From positions 1-6,294 of the forward strand of contig JAJAYX010000615.1 of NCBI GenBank assembly GCA_026785985.1: a stretch of DNA of 6,294 nucleotides, read 5' to 3'. Made by a program: the position numbers and the translations under genes. Shown piece after piece: positions 1 to 6,294 of this stretch (the first letter of the stretch is position 1; each line of letters begins with the position of its first letter). The notes under the pieces were generated by a model. The model was not told the origin of the DNA. It saw nothing but the letters and a program-made list of their open reading frames with translations, and ran no database searches. The stretch comes from Rudanella sp. Lineage in GTDB: Bacteria; Bacteroidota; Bacteroidia; Cytophagales; Spirosomataceae.

Positions 1-71
1 ATTTAGGAGCCTTCGCTGAAGCCGGTTTTGGTGTAGCTCCTCTTCAATTAGGCCTGACGCTCAAGTTCTAA
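1..71 (+). CDS. C-terminal end of a probable outer-membrane beta-barrel protein (partial)
   Basis: Only the last 22 codons are inside the window, read in frame from position 3 to a TAA stop at 69-71; the other two forward frames hit stops within the first 20 bases. The peptide ends LQLGLTLKF: hydrophobic and polar or small residues alternate and the last residue is phenylalanine. That is the usual signature of the final strand of a Bacteroidota outer-membrane beta-barrel, recognised by the BAM machinery. The preceding AEAGFGVAP resembles a periplasmic turn between strands. A terminator follows 12 nt after the stop, so the gene appears to end its own transcription unit rather than being co-transcribed with the OmpA-family gene downstream. 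The family cannot be fixed from so little. A PorP/SprF-type barrel would fit the PorE-like neighbour but is not shown by the sequence. Confidence 0.6.
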   Translation, partial: LGAFAEAGFGVAPLQLGLTLKF

Positions 72-83
72 TTCACAGTTGCT

Positions 84-129
84 ACGCAAAAAGGCGCCCC
101 GCCAACTCTGGCGGGCCCTTTTTTTGCGT
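84..129 (+). terminator. Rho-independent terminator after the partial barrel gene
   Basis: A strong GC core (CCCGCCA at 98-104 pairing with TGGCGGG at 109-115 across a 4-nt loop) is flanked by A-rich sequence on the left (88-92) and a run of seven T on the right (119-125). Outside these, ACGC (84-87) and GCGT (126-129) also pair, with a few unpaired bases between core and outer arms. The A-run/T-run symmetry means it could stop transcription in both directions, but the only nearby gene ending here is the plus-strand one, whose stop is 12 nt upstream. Confidence 0.85.
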
Positions 130-251
130 TCAGACTACAACTAAAGTCGTTGAATTGGTTGTATTATCTAACAATAGTTTGATTGATTTACGGTAACTTT
201 CGGGTTGCCGGGTTAAACCATAGGCTAAAAAAACAAAATCCCCCTGATCCA

Positions 252-270
252 ATTCGATGCAGTATCGAAT
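252..270. repeat. Small perfect inverted repeat upstream of the promoter (possible operator)
   Basis: ATTCGAT (252-258) and ATCGAAT (264-270) are perfect 7-bp inverted arms around a 5-nt spacer. The repeat ends 10 nt before the proposed -33 element. Its place and size suit a dimeric regulator binding just upstream of RNA polymerase, but a 7-bp palindrome can also arise by chance. No regulator is identified. Confidence 0.3.
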
Positions 271-280
271 GCCGACCTTC

Positions 281-309
281 TTTGCACGGGCATGAGATCA
301 TTAGTTTTG
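281..309 (+). promoter_or_regulatory. Bacteroidota-type sigma-A promoter for the OmpA-family gene
   Basis: TTTG at 281-284 is followed after 17 nt by TAGTTTTG at 302-309. This matches the known Bacteroidota consensus (a TTTG or TTG box near -33 and TAnnTTTG near -7) with usual spacing. Transcription would start around 314-318, giving a 5' leader of about 60 nt before the ATG at 375. No Shine-Dalgarno sequence is seen before that ATG; the leader just upstream is A-rich (AAATCAATAA), the normal situation for this phylum. The rest of the 130-374 gap shows no gene that I would support. Confidence 0.65.
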
Positions 310-374
310 AAAGTTGGCACTGTATTTGTTTGCAGTAGGGAAGCCCAAGAACTAAACGGTAAATCAATAAGTCC

Positions 375-2672
375 ATGAACCGACCCCTACGTATTCTGCT
401 TTTGTTGGTTAGTATCCTGATCGGAGGACATACCCTTCAGGCACAGAGCACTCGTCTGAGGGCTGCCAATAAACAATTTGAAGGTCTTAGTTATATCAGT
501 GCTGTCCGGCTCTACGAAGAGTTCCTGCGCACCGATAAACAAACTAACCCCGCTGAAACCCGCGAGGCTCTGCTCAATCTGGGCTTCAGCTACCGGAAGC
601 TACAGGACACCCGAAATGCCGAGCGCATCTATGGTGAACTGGTGAACAAGTACACGGATCTTAGCAGTGAGATCTATATGTACTATGCGCAGGCGTTGGC
701 TTCCAATGGTAAATACCGGGAGTCACAAAAAATGTATAGCAAGTACGGTGAGCAACAAACGCAGGACCTTCGGGGTCGGCGGTTCACGGTTTCTTACATG
801 GATGTTGGCCGGTTCTTTCAGGACTCGTCCTCCTATAAAATGTATAGTCTGCCCATTAACTCGCGGCAGGCCGATTTTAGCCCGATGTATTACAAAGGCG
901 GTATTGTGTTTGTGTCGGCCCGCGACGAATCGGGACCACTCAAGCGCGTTTTTACCTGGAATCAGACTCCTTTTTTAGACCTGTATTTCCACGCTGATAC
1001 CACCGAAGTTCGGGCACCGTTAGTTTATATGCTGCGCCAACCCAACACGGCTGTGCTGGGCGGCAGCAAGCCCTCGGCCTGGGCAGCACCCGACATTGCA
1101 GCGACTCCGACCGAGCAGAAACTGTCTAAAACACAGGTGTTTAGCAAAACCCTGAACACTAAATACCACGAAGGTCCTATGACGTTTACGCGGGATCAGA
1201 AGATGATCGTGTTTACGCGCAACAACGGCAGTAAAGGCAAAACCGGCAAAAGCAATGATGGCATTCGCAAGTTGAAACTCTACACAGCCATCAACGAAAC
1301 GGGCAACAAGTGGATCAATGTGCGCGAGATTCCCTTTAATAGTAAGGAATACTCGGTGGGACACCCGGCCTTTTCGCCCGATAATAGCAAACTTTATTTT
1401 GTGTCGGATATGCCCGGCGGCTTTGGGGGCACCGACCTCTACGTGGTCGAATACCGCAACGGCGAATGGGGTACGCCCGTGAACATGGGCAAAGACATCA
1501 ATACCGAAGGTAACGAAATGTTCCCCTATGCTGATGAGAATGGCAACCTTTATTTCTCGTCGGATGGACACGAAGGATTGGGTGGTTTGGATGTGTTCTA
1601 TGCTGAATTGAAAGACGGCGTGGCCTATAAAGGCGTGGAGAATATTGGGGCACCCGTTAACTCCGAAAAAGACGATTTCGGGATGATCACCGATAAATAC
1701 CGCACGTCGGGCTATTTCAGCAGTAACCGCAAGAAGGGGGTCAGCGACGACGATATTTATAGCTTCCGCCGGACGTGCAAAGAGCTGAACATCCTGGTGT
1801 ATGATGCCAAAACCAACCTTCCGCTCGATCAGGCCGATGTCCGCATTGTGCGCAATGGGGCTAATCAGGATTTGCTGCTGACCGATGCGCAGGGATCGGC
1901 CAAGCTATGTCTCGATGCCAACACCGAATATGAATTCAAGGCCGTAAAAGAAGGCTACGCGCTCAACACCGTGCGGTTCTCAACGCTCACTCAATCGCCA
2001 AAACCAGTGATGGGCGTGTCGATCTACTTAGACAAGAGCGAGAACACGATTGTGAAGGGGGTAGTGAAACGCGAAGTCGATCAGATCCCGGAACAGGGTG
2101 TGACGGTGACGCTCCGCAACGAACGCGACAAGACGGAACGCACCATCGAAACCGGCCCCGACGGGGGATACGAGTTTGATGTGAAGCCGGGCACGCCGTT
2201 CACTATCAAGGCCGCAAAAGACAAGTACGCGACCAAGAAAGTGCAGTACGCCAAGTCTAAAAAGGGTGATAGCAAGGTTATTACGGATTCGCTCGGTCTG
2301 TATGGCGAAGGCGATATTTACCAACTCAAAAATATTTATTACGACCTCAATAAGTTCTTTATCCGGCCCGATGCCACCCGCGAACTCGAACACGTAGTGA
2401 AGATTTTGAAGGAATATCCAGCCATGAAGGTAGAACTTCGTTCGCACACCGATGCACGGGCAACTGATGCGTATAACCTCCGCCTGTCGGAGAATCGGGC
2501 GCGGGCCGCAATGGACTACATTGTCTCACGGGGGATCAAACCCGACCGTTTGGTGGCACGGGGATATGGCGAGAGCGAAATTCTGAATGGTTGCATCGAC
2601 GGCACTGTTTGCGCCGACGACGAACACCAACGCAACCGACGTACTGAATTCAAGATTATAGCCGTAAAATAA
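375..2672 (+). CDS. PorE-like OmpA-family protein (TPR, PD40 propeller, two carboxypeptidase-regulatory domains, OmpA_C)
   Basis: A 765-residue exported protein expected to link the outer membrane to peptidoglycan from the periplasm. Residues 1-23 form a signal peptide (basic start, LLLLVSILIGG core, probable cleavage LQA|QS). There is no lipobox cysteine, so type I cleavage is expected. Domains in order: TPR-like helices (about 26-130); PD40/WD40-like propeller strands at about 167-183, 264-283, 328-345, 379-399 and 433-452 (motifs such as HPAFSPDNSKLYFVSD and NLYFSSDGHEGLGGLD); two carboxypeptidase-regulatory-like beta-sandwiches (about 469-553 and 559-640); and an OmpA C-terminal domain (about 650-765). 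The last keeps D693 and R708, the positions that contact diaminopimelate in OmpA-type domains, within HTDARATDAYNLRLSENRAR, plus a C740/C746 pair common in Bacteroidota versions. This order matches PorE of the type IX secretion system, but many paralogues share it, so the T9SS role is inference. A Pro/Ala-rich insert of about 60 residues separates the first two propeller strands. It has its own promoter and terminator. Confidence 0.92.
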   Translation: MNRPLRILLLLVSILIGGHTLQAQSTRLRAANKQFEGLSYISAVRLYEEFLRTDKQTNPAETREALLNLGFSYRKLQDTRNAERIYGELVNKYTDLSSEIYMYYAQALASNGKYRESQKMYSKYGEQQTQDLRGRRFTVSYMDVGRFFQDSSSYKMYSLPINSRQADFSPMYYKGGIVFVSARDESGPLKRVFTWNQTPFLDLYFHADTTEVRAPLVYMLRQPNTAVLGGSKPSAWAAPDIAATPTEQKLSKTQVFSKTLNTKYHEGPMTFTRDQKMIVFTRNNGSKGKTGKSNDGIRKLKLYTAINETGNKWINVREIPFNSKEYSVGHPAFSPDNSKLYFVSDMPGGFGGTDLYVVEYRNGEWGTPVNMGKDINTEGNEMFPYADENGNLYFSSDGHEGLGGLDVFYAELKDGVAYKGVENIGAPVNSEKDDFGMITDKYRTSGYFSSNRKKGVSDDDIYSFRRTCKELNILVYDAKTNLPLDQADVRIVRNGANQDLLLTDAQGSAKLCLDANTEYEFKAVKEGYALNTVRFSTLTQSPKPVMGVSIYLDKSENTIVKGVVKREVDQIPEQGVTVTLRNERDKTERTIETGPDGGYEFDVKPGTPFTIKAAKDKYATKKVQYAKSKKGDSKVITDSLGLYGEGDIYQLKNIYYDLNKFFIRPDATRELEHVVKILKEYPAMKVELRSHTDARATDAYNLRLSENRARAAMDYIVSRGIKPDRLVARGYGESEILNGCIDGTVCADDEHQRNRRTEFKIIAVK

Positions 2673-2771
2673 GGGAGGAAGGAGGAAAGAGACGAGGGGG
2701 AAGAAAGGGATGGCTTTTACAGCTTTTATCTCTTTCTTCCCCCTCGTCCCTTTTCTCCTTCTTTATTTTAC
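2664..2771. terminator. Bidirectional hairpin terminator between convergent genes
   Basis: The core arms 2691-2711 and 2728-2748 are 21 nt each and pair along their whole length except one G-U wobble, around a 16-nt loop. Outside them a purine-rich stretch (2673-2690) pairs imperfectly with a pyrimidine-rich one (2749-2762), and 9-nt outer arms are perfect: GTAAAATAA (2664-2672) with TTATTTTAC (2763-2771). The outer arms contain the stop codons of both flanking genes, TAA at 2670-2672 on plus and TAA at 2770-2768 on minus. Pyrimidine-rich, U-containing sequence follows the core stem in either direction, though neither side has a pure T run, so termination efficiency is uncertain. Confidence 0.75.
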
Positions 2772-5164
2772 CACTTCACCACCATCTTCTCCCCCGGTTT
2801 TAACGAAACATCCTTCGTTTTGCCTCCGCTAATTAGTTTGGTTTGGCCTCCAGTTTTCGAGGAAATAGTGACCGAGGTCAGCCGGTTTCCTGCCCAGTTC
2901 AGGGATAGTTCGTAGCCACCCCGCGCCCGCAAGCCACTGACGGAGCCGCTGTCCCACACATCGGGGAGGGCGGGGAGGAGCCGGGTGTCGGTTTCGGAGG
3001 ATTGCAGGAGCATTTCGGCCACGGCAGCCGTACCGCCGAAGTTCCCGTCGATCTGAAACGGCGGGTGCGCATCGAACAGGTTGGGGTAGGTTCCTCCCCC
3101 CCGTGCATAGTCGGTTTTCACACCGTCGGGCACCACATAATGCAACAGTTCGCGGTACATTTTGTAGGCATGGTTGCCATCCCAAAGCCGCGCCCAGAGG
3201 TTAATTCGCCATCCTTTAGACCAGCCCGTTGTTTCATCTCCCTTGATTTCCAGTGTTTTGCGGCAGGCCTGCGCCAGTTCGGGAGTCTGGTCGGGGCGGA
3301 TGTGGTGACCGGGATACAAGCCAAACAGATGCGACTGATGCCGGTGTTTGGGGTCAACATCGGGCCAATCGTGATACCACTCCTGCAAATTCCCCGCTTT
3401 GCCCACCTGATACGGATACAACCGAGCCAGTGCCTGTTCTAACTTGGCCCGAAAATCGGGGTCGGCATTCAGCGTTTTTGCCGCCTGAATGGTCTGGAGA
3501 AAACACTCGCGGATCATGGACAGATCGGCAGTCCCGCCATAGAGCGTTGATCCTTTGTAGCCATCGGGAGCGATAAACTGATTTTCGGGCGAGGTGGAGG
3601 GCGACGTGATGAGCTTACCGTTTTTGTCCTCCACCAGCCATTCCAAACAGAATTGAGCGGCCCCTTTCATCAGCGGATAGGCTTCCTGCCGAAGGTAGTC
3701 TTTGTCCTGCGTAAACACAAAGTACTCCCACAGGTGCGTACTGAGCCAGGCCCCGCCCATGTTCCAGTTAGCCCACGAAGGCGCACCCGAACCAAAATCG
3801 CCCACGGGGTTGCTCATGGCCCAGATGTCGGAATTGTGCGCCACCGACCAGCCACCAACCCCATAAAACGTTTTGGCGGTCACGGCACCCGTTTTGGCCA
3901 CGTTGCCAATGAATGTCAGCAAGGGCCGGTGCATTTCAGAGAGGTTCGTGAGTTCGGCAGGCCAGTAGTTCTCCTGGGCGTTGATGTTGGTGGTGTAATT
4001 ACTGCTCCAGGGCGGGCGCATATAGGGATTCCAGATGCCCTGTAAATTAGCCGGTACGCCGGGCGTTCGCGAACTGCTGATGAGCAGATACCGCCCGAAG
4101 TTGAAATACAGCATTTCCAATTGCTTGTCTTCAGCACCGTCGGCATAGCGTTTCAGACGTTCGTCGGTGGGTAGTTTGGGGGCGGTGCTGTTGCCCAGGT
4201 TCAGGCTTACCCGGTTGAAAAAACGTTGGTAGTCAGCCGTGTGTGCTTGTTTGAGTTGAGCGTATGATTTAGCCATTGCCTTGGTGAGCCGGTTGGTGGC
4301 AATTTGCTCATTGGGCAGCCCTTCGGTGGCGGGGTTCTTGTCGAAGCCGTTGAAACTCGTGGCAATAGATACGAAAACGAGGGCTTCGGTGCCGCCTGTT
4401 AAACCCAGCGTGCTGTCGGTGGTGACGATGTTGCCCTCGGTGGTTTTAATGCTGTAAAGCGTTGTGAAGCGGGTGCCTTTGGCCGGGTCGAACACAACGG
4501 GTTCGGCCACACGCCGGTAACTGGGTTCAACGTGAACGGGGGCGTACCCGTTGATTTTCAGCGTGTTGTTGGCCAGTATTACGGTGTTTTTGAGCAGGCT
4601 GTTAAACTTGAGCGCGAAACTCAACGCCCCTTTCCGGCTGCTTTTGAGCCGGATGACCATCACCTGATCGGGTTGCGAGACGAAATACTCCCGTGAATAG
4701 GTAACTCCGTCAACGTCGTAGTTAAGCGAAGAGACAGCGTTCGACAGGTTTAGATCACGGTAATAGTTTTGGGCTGTTGCCCCATGTCCAAAGTCAATAA
4801 ACAGCGTTCCGAGGGGGGCAAACGACTCCGAAAACTTGCCCTGAATTTTCTGGTTGAGTTTATCTGCCGTTTTGTAGTCTTCGTTTTTCAACGCTTTCCG
4901 CACCGCCGGAAGGCCCTTATAGGCTTCCGGGTTCATATCGGCTTTCACCGGCTCCCCCGACCAAAGGCTGGCATCGTTCAGGTAGATTTTGTCAGATTTA
5001 ATCCCACCGAAAACCGTGGCCCCCTGTGTGCCATTGCCCAGCACCAAACTCTCTTCAAAATATTGGGCGGGTTGTTTATACCACAGTGTTTTGTCGGGTT
5101 GTTGAGCGTGGGCGTAGATGGCACCGGAAAGGGCAAGAAAGAGTAGTGATAGTTGCCTGAACAT
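2768..5164 (-). CDS. Secreted GH95 glycoside hydrolase (alpha-L-fucosidase / alpha-L-galactosidase family)
   Basis: A 798-residue exo-glycosidase that should remove terminal L-fucose, or L-galactose, from glycans by inversion. I start it at the ATG at 5164-5162. This gives MFRQLSLLFLALSGAIYAHA, a clean signal peptide with AHA|QQ cleavage; the open frame continues upstream to a TTG at 5236, but those 24 residues would bury the signal. Visible parts: GH95 N-terminal beta domain (about 28-270, with LVLGNGTQGATVFGG and YLNDASLWSGEP), helical linker (about 280-340), (alpha/alpha)6 catalytic barrel (about 341-720) and a short C-terminal beta domain (about 725-798). From memory of Bifidobacterium AfcA, the general acid matches E527 (STSPEN) and the Asn pair plus Asp base match N393, N395 (TTNINAQENYW) and D706 (QIDGNFGG), so the active site looks intact. 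T391 stands where AfcA has His, which may favour L-galactose. There is no type IX sorting domain, so the product is probably periplasmic. It lies 72 nt behind nuoN with a hairpin at its start. No SusC/SusD genes are in view. Confidence 0.93.
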   Translation of the reverse strand: MFRQLSLLFLALSGAIYAHAQQPDKTLWYKQPAQYFEESLVLGNGTQGATVFGGIKSDKIYLNDASLWSGEPVKADMNPEAYKGLPAVRKALKNEDYKTADKLNQKIQGKFSESFAPLGTLFIDFGHGATAQNYYRDLNLSNAVSSLNYDVDGVTYSREYFVSQPDQVMVIRLKSSRKGALSFALKFNSLLKNTVILANNTLKINGYAPVHVEPSYRRVAEPVVFDPAKGTRFTTLYSIKTTEGNIVTTDSTLGLTGGTEALVFVSIATSFNGFDKNPATEGLPNEQIATNRLTKAMAKSYAQLKQAHTADYQRFFNRVSLNLGNSTAPKLPTDERLKRYADGAEDKQLEMLYFNFGRYLLISSSRTPGVPANLQGIWNPYMRPPWSSNYTTNINAQENYWPAELTNLSEMHRPLLTFIGNVAKTGAVTAKTFYGVGGWSVAHNSDIWAMSNPVGDFGSGAPSWANWNMGGAWLSTHLWEYFVFTQDKDYLRQEAYPLMKGAAQFCLEWLVEDKNGKLITSPSTSPENQFIAPDGYKGSTLYGGTADLSMIRECFLQTIQAAKTLNADPDFRAKLEQALARLYPYQVGKAGNLQEWYHDWPDVDPKHRHQSHLFGLYPGHHIRPDQTPELAQACRKTLEIKGDETTGWSKGWRINLWARLWDGNHAYKMYRELLHYVVPDGVKTDYARGGGTYPNLFDAHPPFQIDGNFGGTAAVAEMLLQSSETDTRLLPALPDVWDSGSVSGLRARGGYELSLNWAGNRLTSVTISSKTGGQTKLISGGKTKDVSLKPGEKMVVKW

Positions 5165-5167
5165 ACG

Positions 5168-5207
5168 TTTTGGGGAGTTGATACGGGTAATTATCAACTC
5201 CCTAAAA
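5168..5207 (-). promoter_or_regulatory. 16-bp inverted repeat abutting the GH95 start codon
   Basis: Arms 5168-5183 and 5192-5207 are complementary at 15 of 16 positions around an 8-nt loop; the central 11 bp (5173-5183 with 5192-5202) are perfect. The odd position (5172/5203) is a G-U wobble in a plus-strand RNA and a C-A mismatch in the minus-strand RNA. In the minus-strand transcript the stem ends 3 nt before the GH95 ATG, covering the place where a ribosome would bind. No T run follows on either strand, so it is not a standard intrinsic terminator for nuoN. It could be an RNA hairpin limiting GH95 translation, an operator, or a processing or attenuation site; the sequence does not decide. 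Confidence 0.6.
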
Positions 5208-5236
5208 AGGATAACCGCGCCCGGTTCTACCAGCAA

Positions 5237-6294
5237 TTAGAAACTGGCAATCAGATTCAGCAGCCAGCCGGGGCTTAGGAACAGCAGGATGGACAAAGCG
5301 GCTAAACCAACGGCAATTCCCACGGCTACTGGCGAAAGACGCACTAAATTTGGCGTGTCCGCAGGGGCAGTACGGAAAAAGAGCAGGAAGGGAATTTTGA
5401 GGTAATAGGCCAGCGACACGACCGCGTTTAAAAGACCAATACCGAACAGAGCCAGTAACCAGCCGTTACCCGTTGTCTCGTAGGCATTGAACAACGACGA
5501 GAAAATCAGCAGTTTAGCCGTAAATCCGACCGTAGGCGGCAACCCGACCAGGGCCAGCATGACCACCGTGAGCGACACGGCCAGCAAGGGGTGTTTAGTG
5601 CCAAGGCCGGCGAAATTGGCAATTGTTAACGATCCGCCATTGTGTTTGGACAGTAAGTCGATCAGGAAGAAAGCGGCCAGATTGATGGGCAAATACGTGG
5701 CGATGTAGAACAGTGCAGCCTCGAAACCCGATTCATTGAGAGCCACAACACCAACGAGCAAAAAGCCCGCGTGGGCAATTGTCGAGTAGGCCAAAAGCCG
5801 TTTGGCATCGGTTTGCCAGAGAGCCGAGAGGTTGCCGAGCGTGATACTGGCCAGCGCAATAACAGCCAACGGCGTTTGACTATCAACAAACTGCCCGCCG
5901 GGAAGTGCCGTTAGGAGTCGCATCAGGGCCAGCAAAGCCGCTGCTTTGGGAGCTACCGAAAACAGGGCCGCAATAGGTAAGGGCGCGGCATCGTAGGCAT
6001 CGGGTGTCCAGACATGGAACGGCACCAGCGACAGTTTAAACAAAAAACCGGCCAGCGTGAGCATAGTCACAGCCGTCACCACAAAAGGGCTGTTTTTAGC
6101 CAGTTCGACCCCGAAAGCCGTGCTGGTGATATCCATCGTTCCTGTCAGCCCATACAAAAAAGACATGCCATAGAGCATCACCGCCGAACTGATGGCCCCA
6201 AACAACAAATACTTAATTCCCCCCTCCGAAGCCCGGCGCGACCCACTCAACGCCGTCAGCAAATACGAACTCACCGACACTAATTCCAGGCTCA
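5237..6294 (-). CDS. nuoN: NADH-quinone oxidoreductase subunit N (partial, 5' end outside the window)
   Basis: Membrane subunit of respiratory complex I, one of the three antiporter-like subunits that carry protons when NADH reduces quinone. The frame is open to the right edge and 351 codons are visible, about the last 70% of a usual 480-500-residue NuoN. The GTG at 6280 is internal: the codons before it read SLEL, completing the conserved LELVSVSSYLL of helix 5, whose Glu corresponds to E133 of E. coli NuoN. About ten hydrophobic segments follow (helices 5-14). Numbering from that GTG codon, conserved features include GIKYLLFGAISS (21-32), FKLSLVPFHVWTPDAYDAAP (81-100) with the helix-7 Lys at 82, SVAPKAA with Lys at 112, DAKRLLAYSTIAHAGF (158-173) and GLPPTVGFTAKLLIF (246-260) with the helix-12 Lys at 256. 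Proton-path residues therefore look intact. As nuoN usually ends the nuo operon, nuoM is expected beyond the edge. GH95 follows on the same strand, possibly by read-through. Confidence 0.96.
   Translation of the reverse strand, partial: SLELVSVSSYLLTALSGSRRASEGGIKYLLFGAISSAVMLYGMSFLYGLTGTMDITSTAFGVELAKNSPFVVTAVTMLTLAGFLFKLSLVPFHVWTPDAYDAAPLPIAALFSVAPKAAALLALMRLLTALPGGQFVDSQTPLAVIALASITLGNLSALWQTDAKRLLAYSTIAHAGFLLVGVVALNESGFEAALFYIATYLPINLAAFFLIDLLSKHNGGSLTIANFAGLGTKHPLLAVSLTVVMLALVGLPPTVGFTAKLLIFSSLFNAYETTGNGWLLALFGIGLLNAVVSLAYYLKIPFLLFFRTAPADTPNLVRLSPVAVGIAVGLAALSILLFLSPGWLLNLIASF

Noticed and set aside
1..71. Calling the upstream fragment PorP/SprF
   Set aside because: Only 22 residues are visible. 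They support a beta-barrel end but no specific family, and the terminator argues against a shared operon.
172..182. AATAGTTTGAT as a second -7 element
   Set aside because: TAGTTTG is one base short of the TAnnTTTG spacing and a well-placed -33 box was not clear; the 281-309 pair is much better.
196..220. Short tandem CGGGTT copies and a weak GGTAAC/GTTGCC dyad
   Set aside because: They are too short and imperfect to stand out from chance in 250 nt of intergenic DNA.
188..376. A 62-codon minus-strand frame across the leader of the OmpA-family gene
   Set aside because: It overlaps the promoter and leader on the opposite strand, has no recognisable domain and a random-looking composition, and has no promoter of its own that I can see.
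1020..1571. A 183-codon minus-strand frame inside the OmpA-family gene
   Set aside because: It lies fully opposite well-conserved PD40 coding sequence. Its His/Val/Phe-rich composition is what antisense reading of this gene would give.
2768..2830. A type IX sorting (CTD) tail on the GH95 enzyme
   Set aside because: The protein ends in a short GH95 C-terminal beta domain (LKPGEKMVVKW) and lacks the extra 70-90-residue sorting domain after the catalytic unit.
3002..4045. Several plus-strand open frames of 107-146 codons opposite the GH95 gene
   Set aside because: All are antisense to the conserved catalytic barrel, have no family resemblance, and are explained by codon bias of the real gene.
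1..6294. CRISPR arrays, insertion sequences, tRNA/rRNA genes or a defence system
   Set aside because: No spaced direct repeats, transposase, terminal repeats with target duplications, RNA gene folds or defence-type proteins were found; the coding content is fully accounted for by four genes.

Overview
The window looks like chromosomal DNA from a Bacteroidota bacterium, most likely a Cytophagales relative (Spirosoma-like; this genus-level guess is inference). The grounds are: an OmpA-family protein with the TPR / PD40 propeller / carboxypeptidase-regulatory / OmpA_C architecture typical of that phylum; a secreted GH95 glycosidase; a near-perfect Bacteroidota-type promoter (TTTG, 17 nt, TAGTTTTG); and start codons without clear Shine-Dalgarno sequences.

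Layout. Positions 1-71 hold the last 22 codons of a plus-strand gene whose product ends like an outer-membrane beta-barrel. A hairpin terminator follows at 84-129. The roughly 245-nt gap up to 374 contains a small inverted repeat (252-270) and a promoter (281-309). This promoter drives a 765-residue PorE-like periplasmic/outer-membrane OmpA-family protein (375-2672). That gene converges on a minus-strand GH95 glycoside hydrolase (2768-5164, 798 residues from the preferred start). Both stop codons lie in the outer arms of one long imperfect hairpin, which is very purine-rich on one arm. Upstream of the hydrolase, on the same strand, is the 3' part of nuoN (5237 to the right edge), the complex I antiporter-like subunit N. 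A 72-nt gap separates the two and contains a 16-bp inverted repeat that ends 3 nt before the hydrolase ATG.

How the genes relate. The three main genes do not form an obvious pathway. nuoN is the usual last gene of a nuo operon, the hydrolase is a single exported exo-glycosidase behind it, and the OmpA-family gene is an independent, oppositely oriented unit. I see no mobile element, CRISPR array, tRNA or rRNA, and no clear new multi-gene system. The points most worth a second look are the hairpin abutting the hydrolase start, the threonine at a GH95 specificity position (a possible alpha-L-galactosidase rather than a fucosidase), and the polypurine hairpin shared by the convergent genes.
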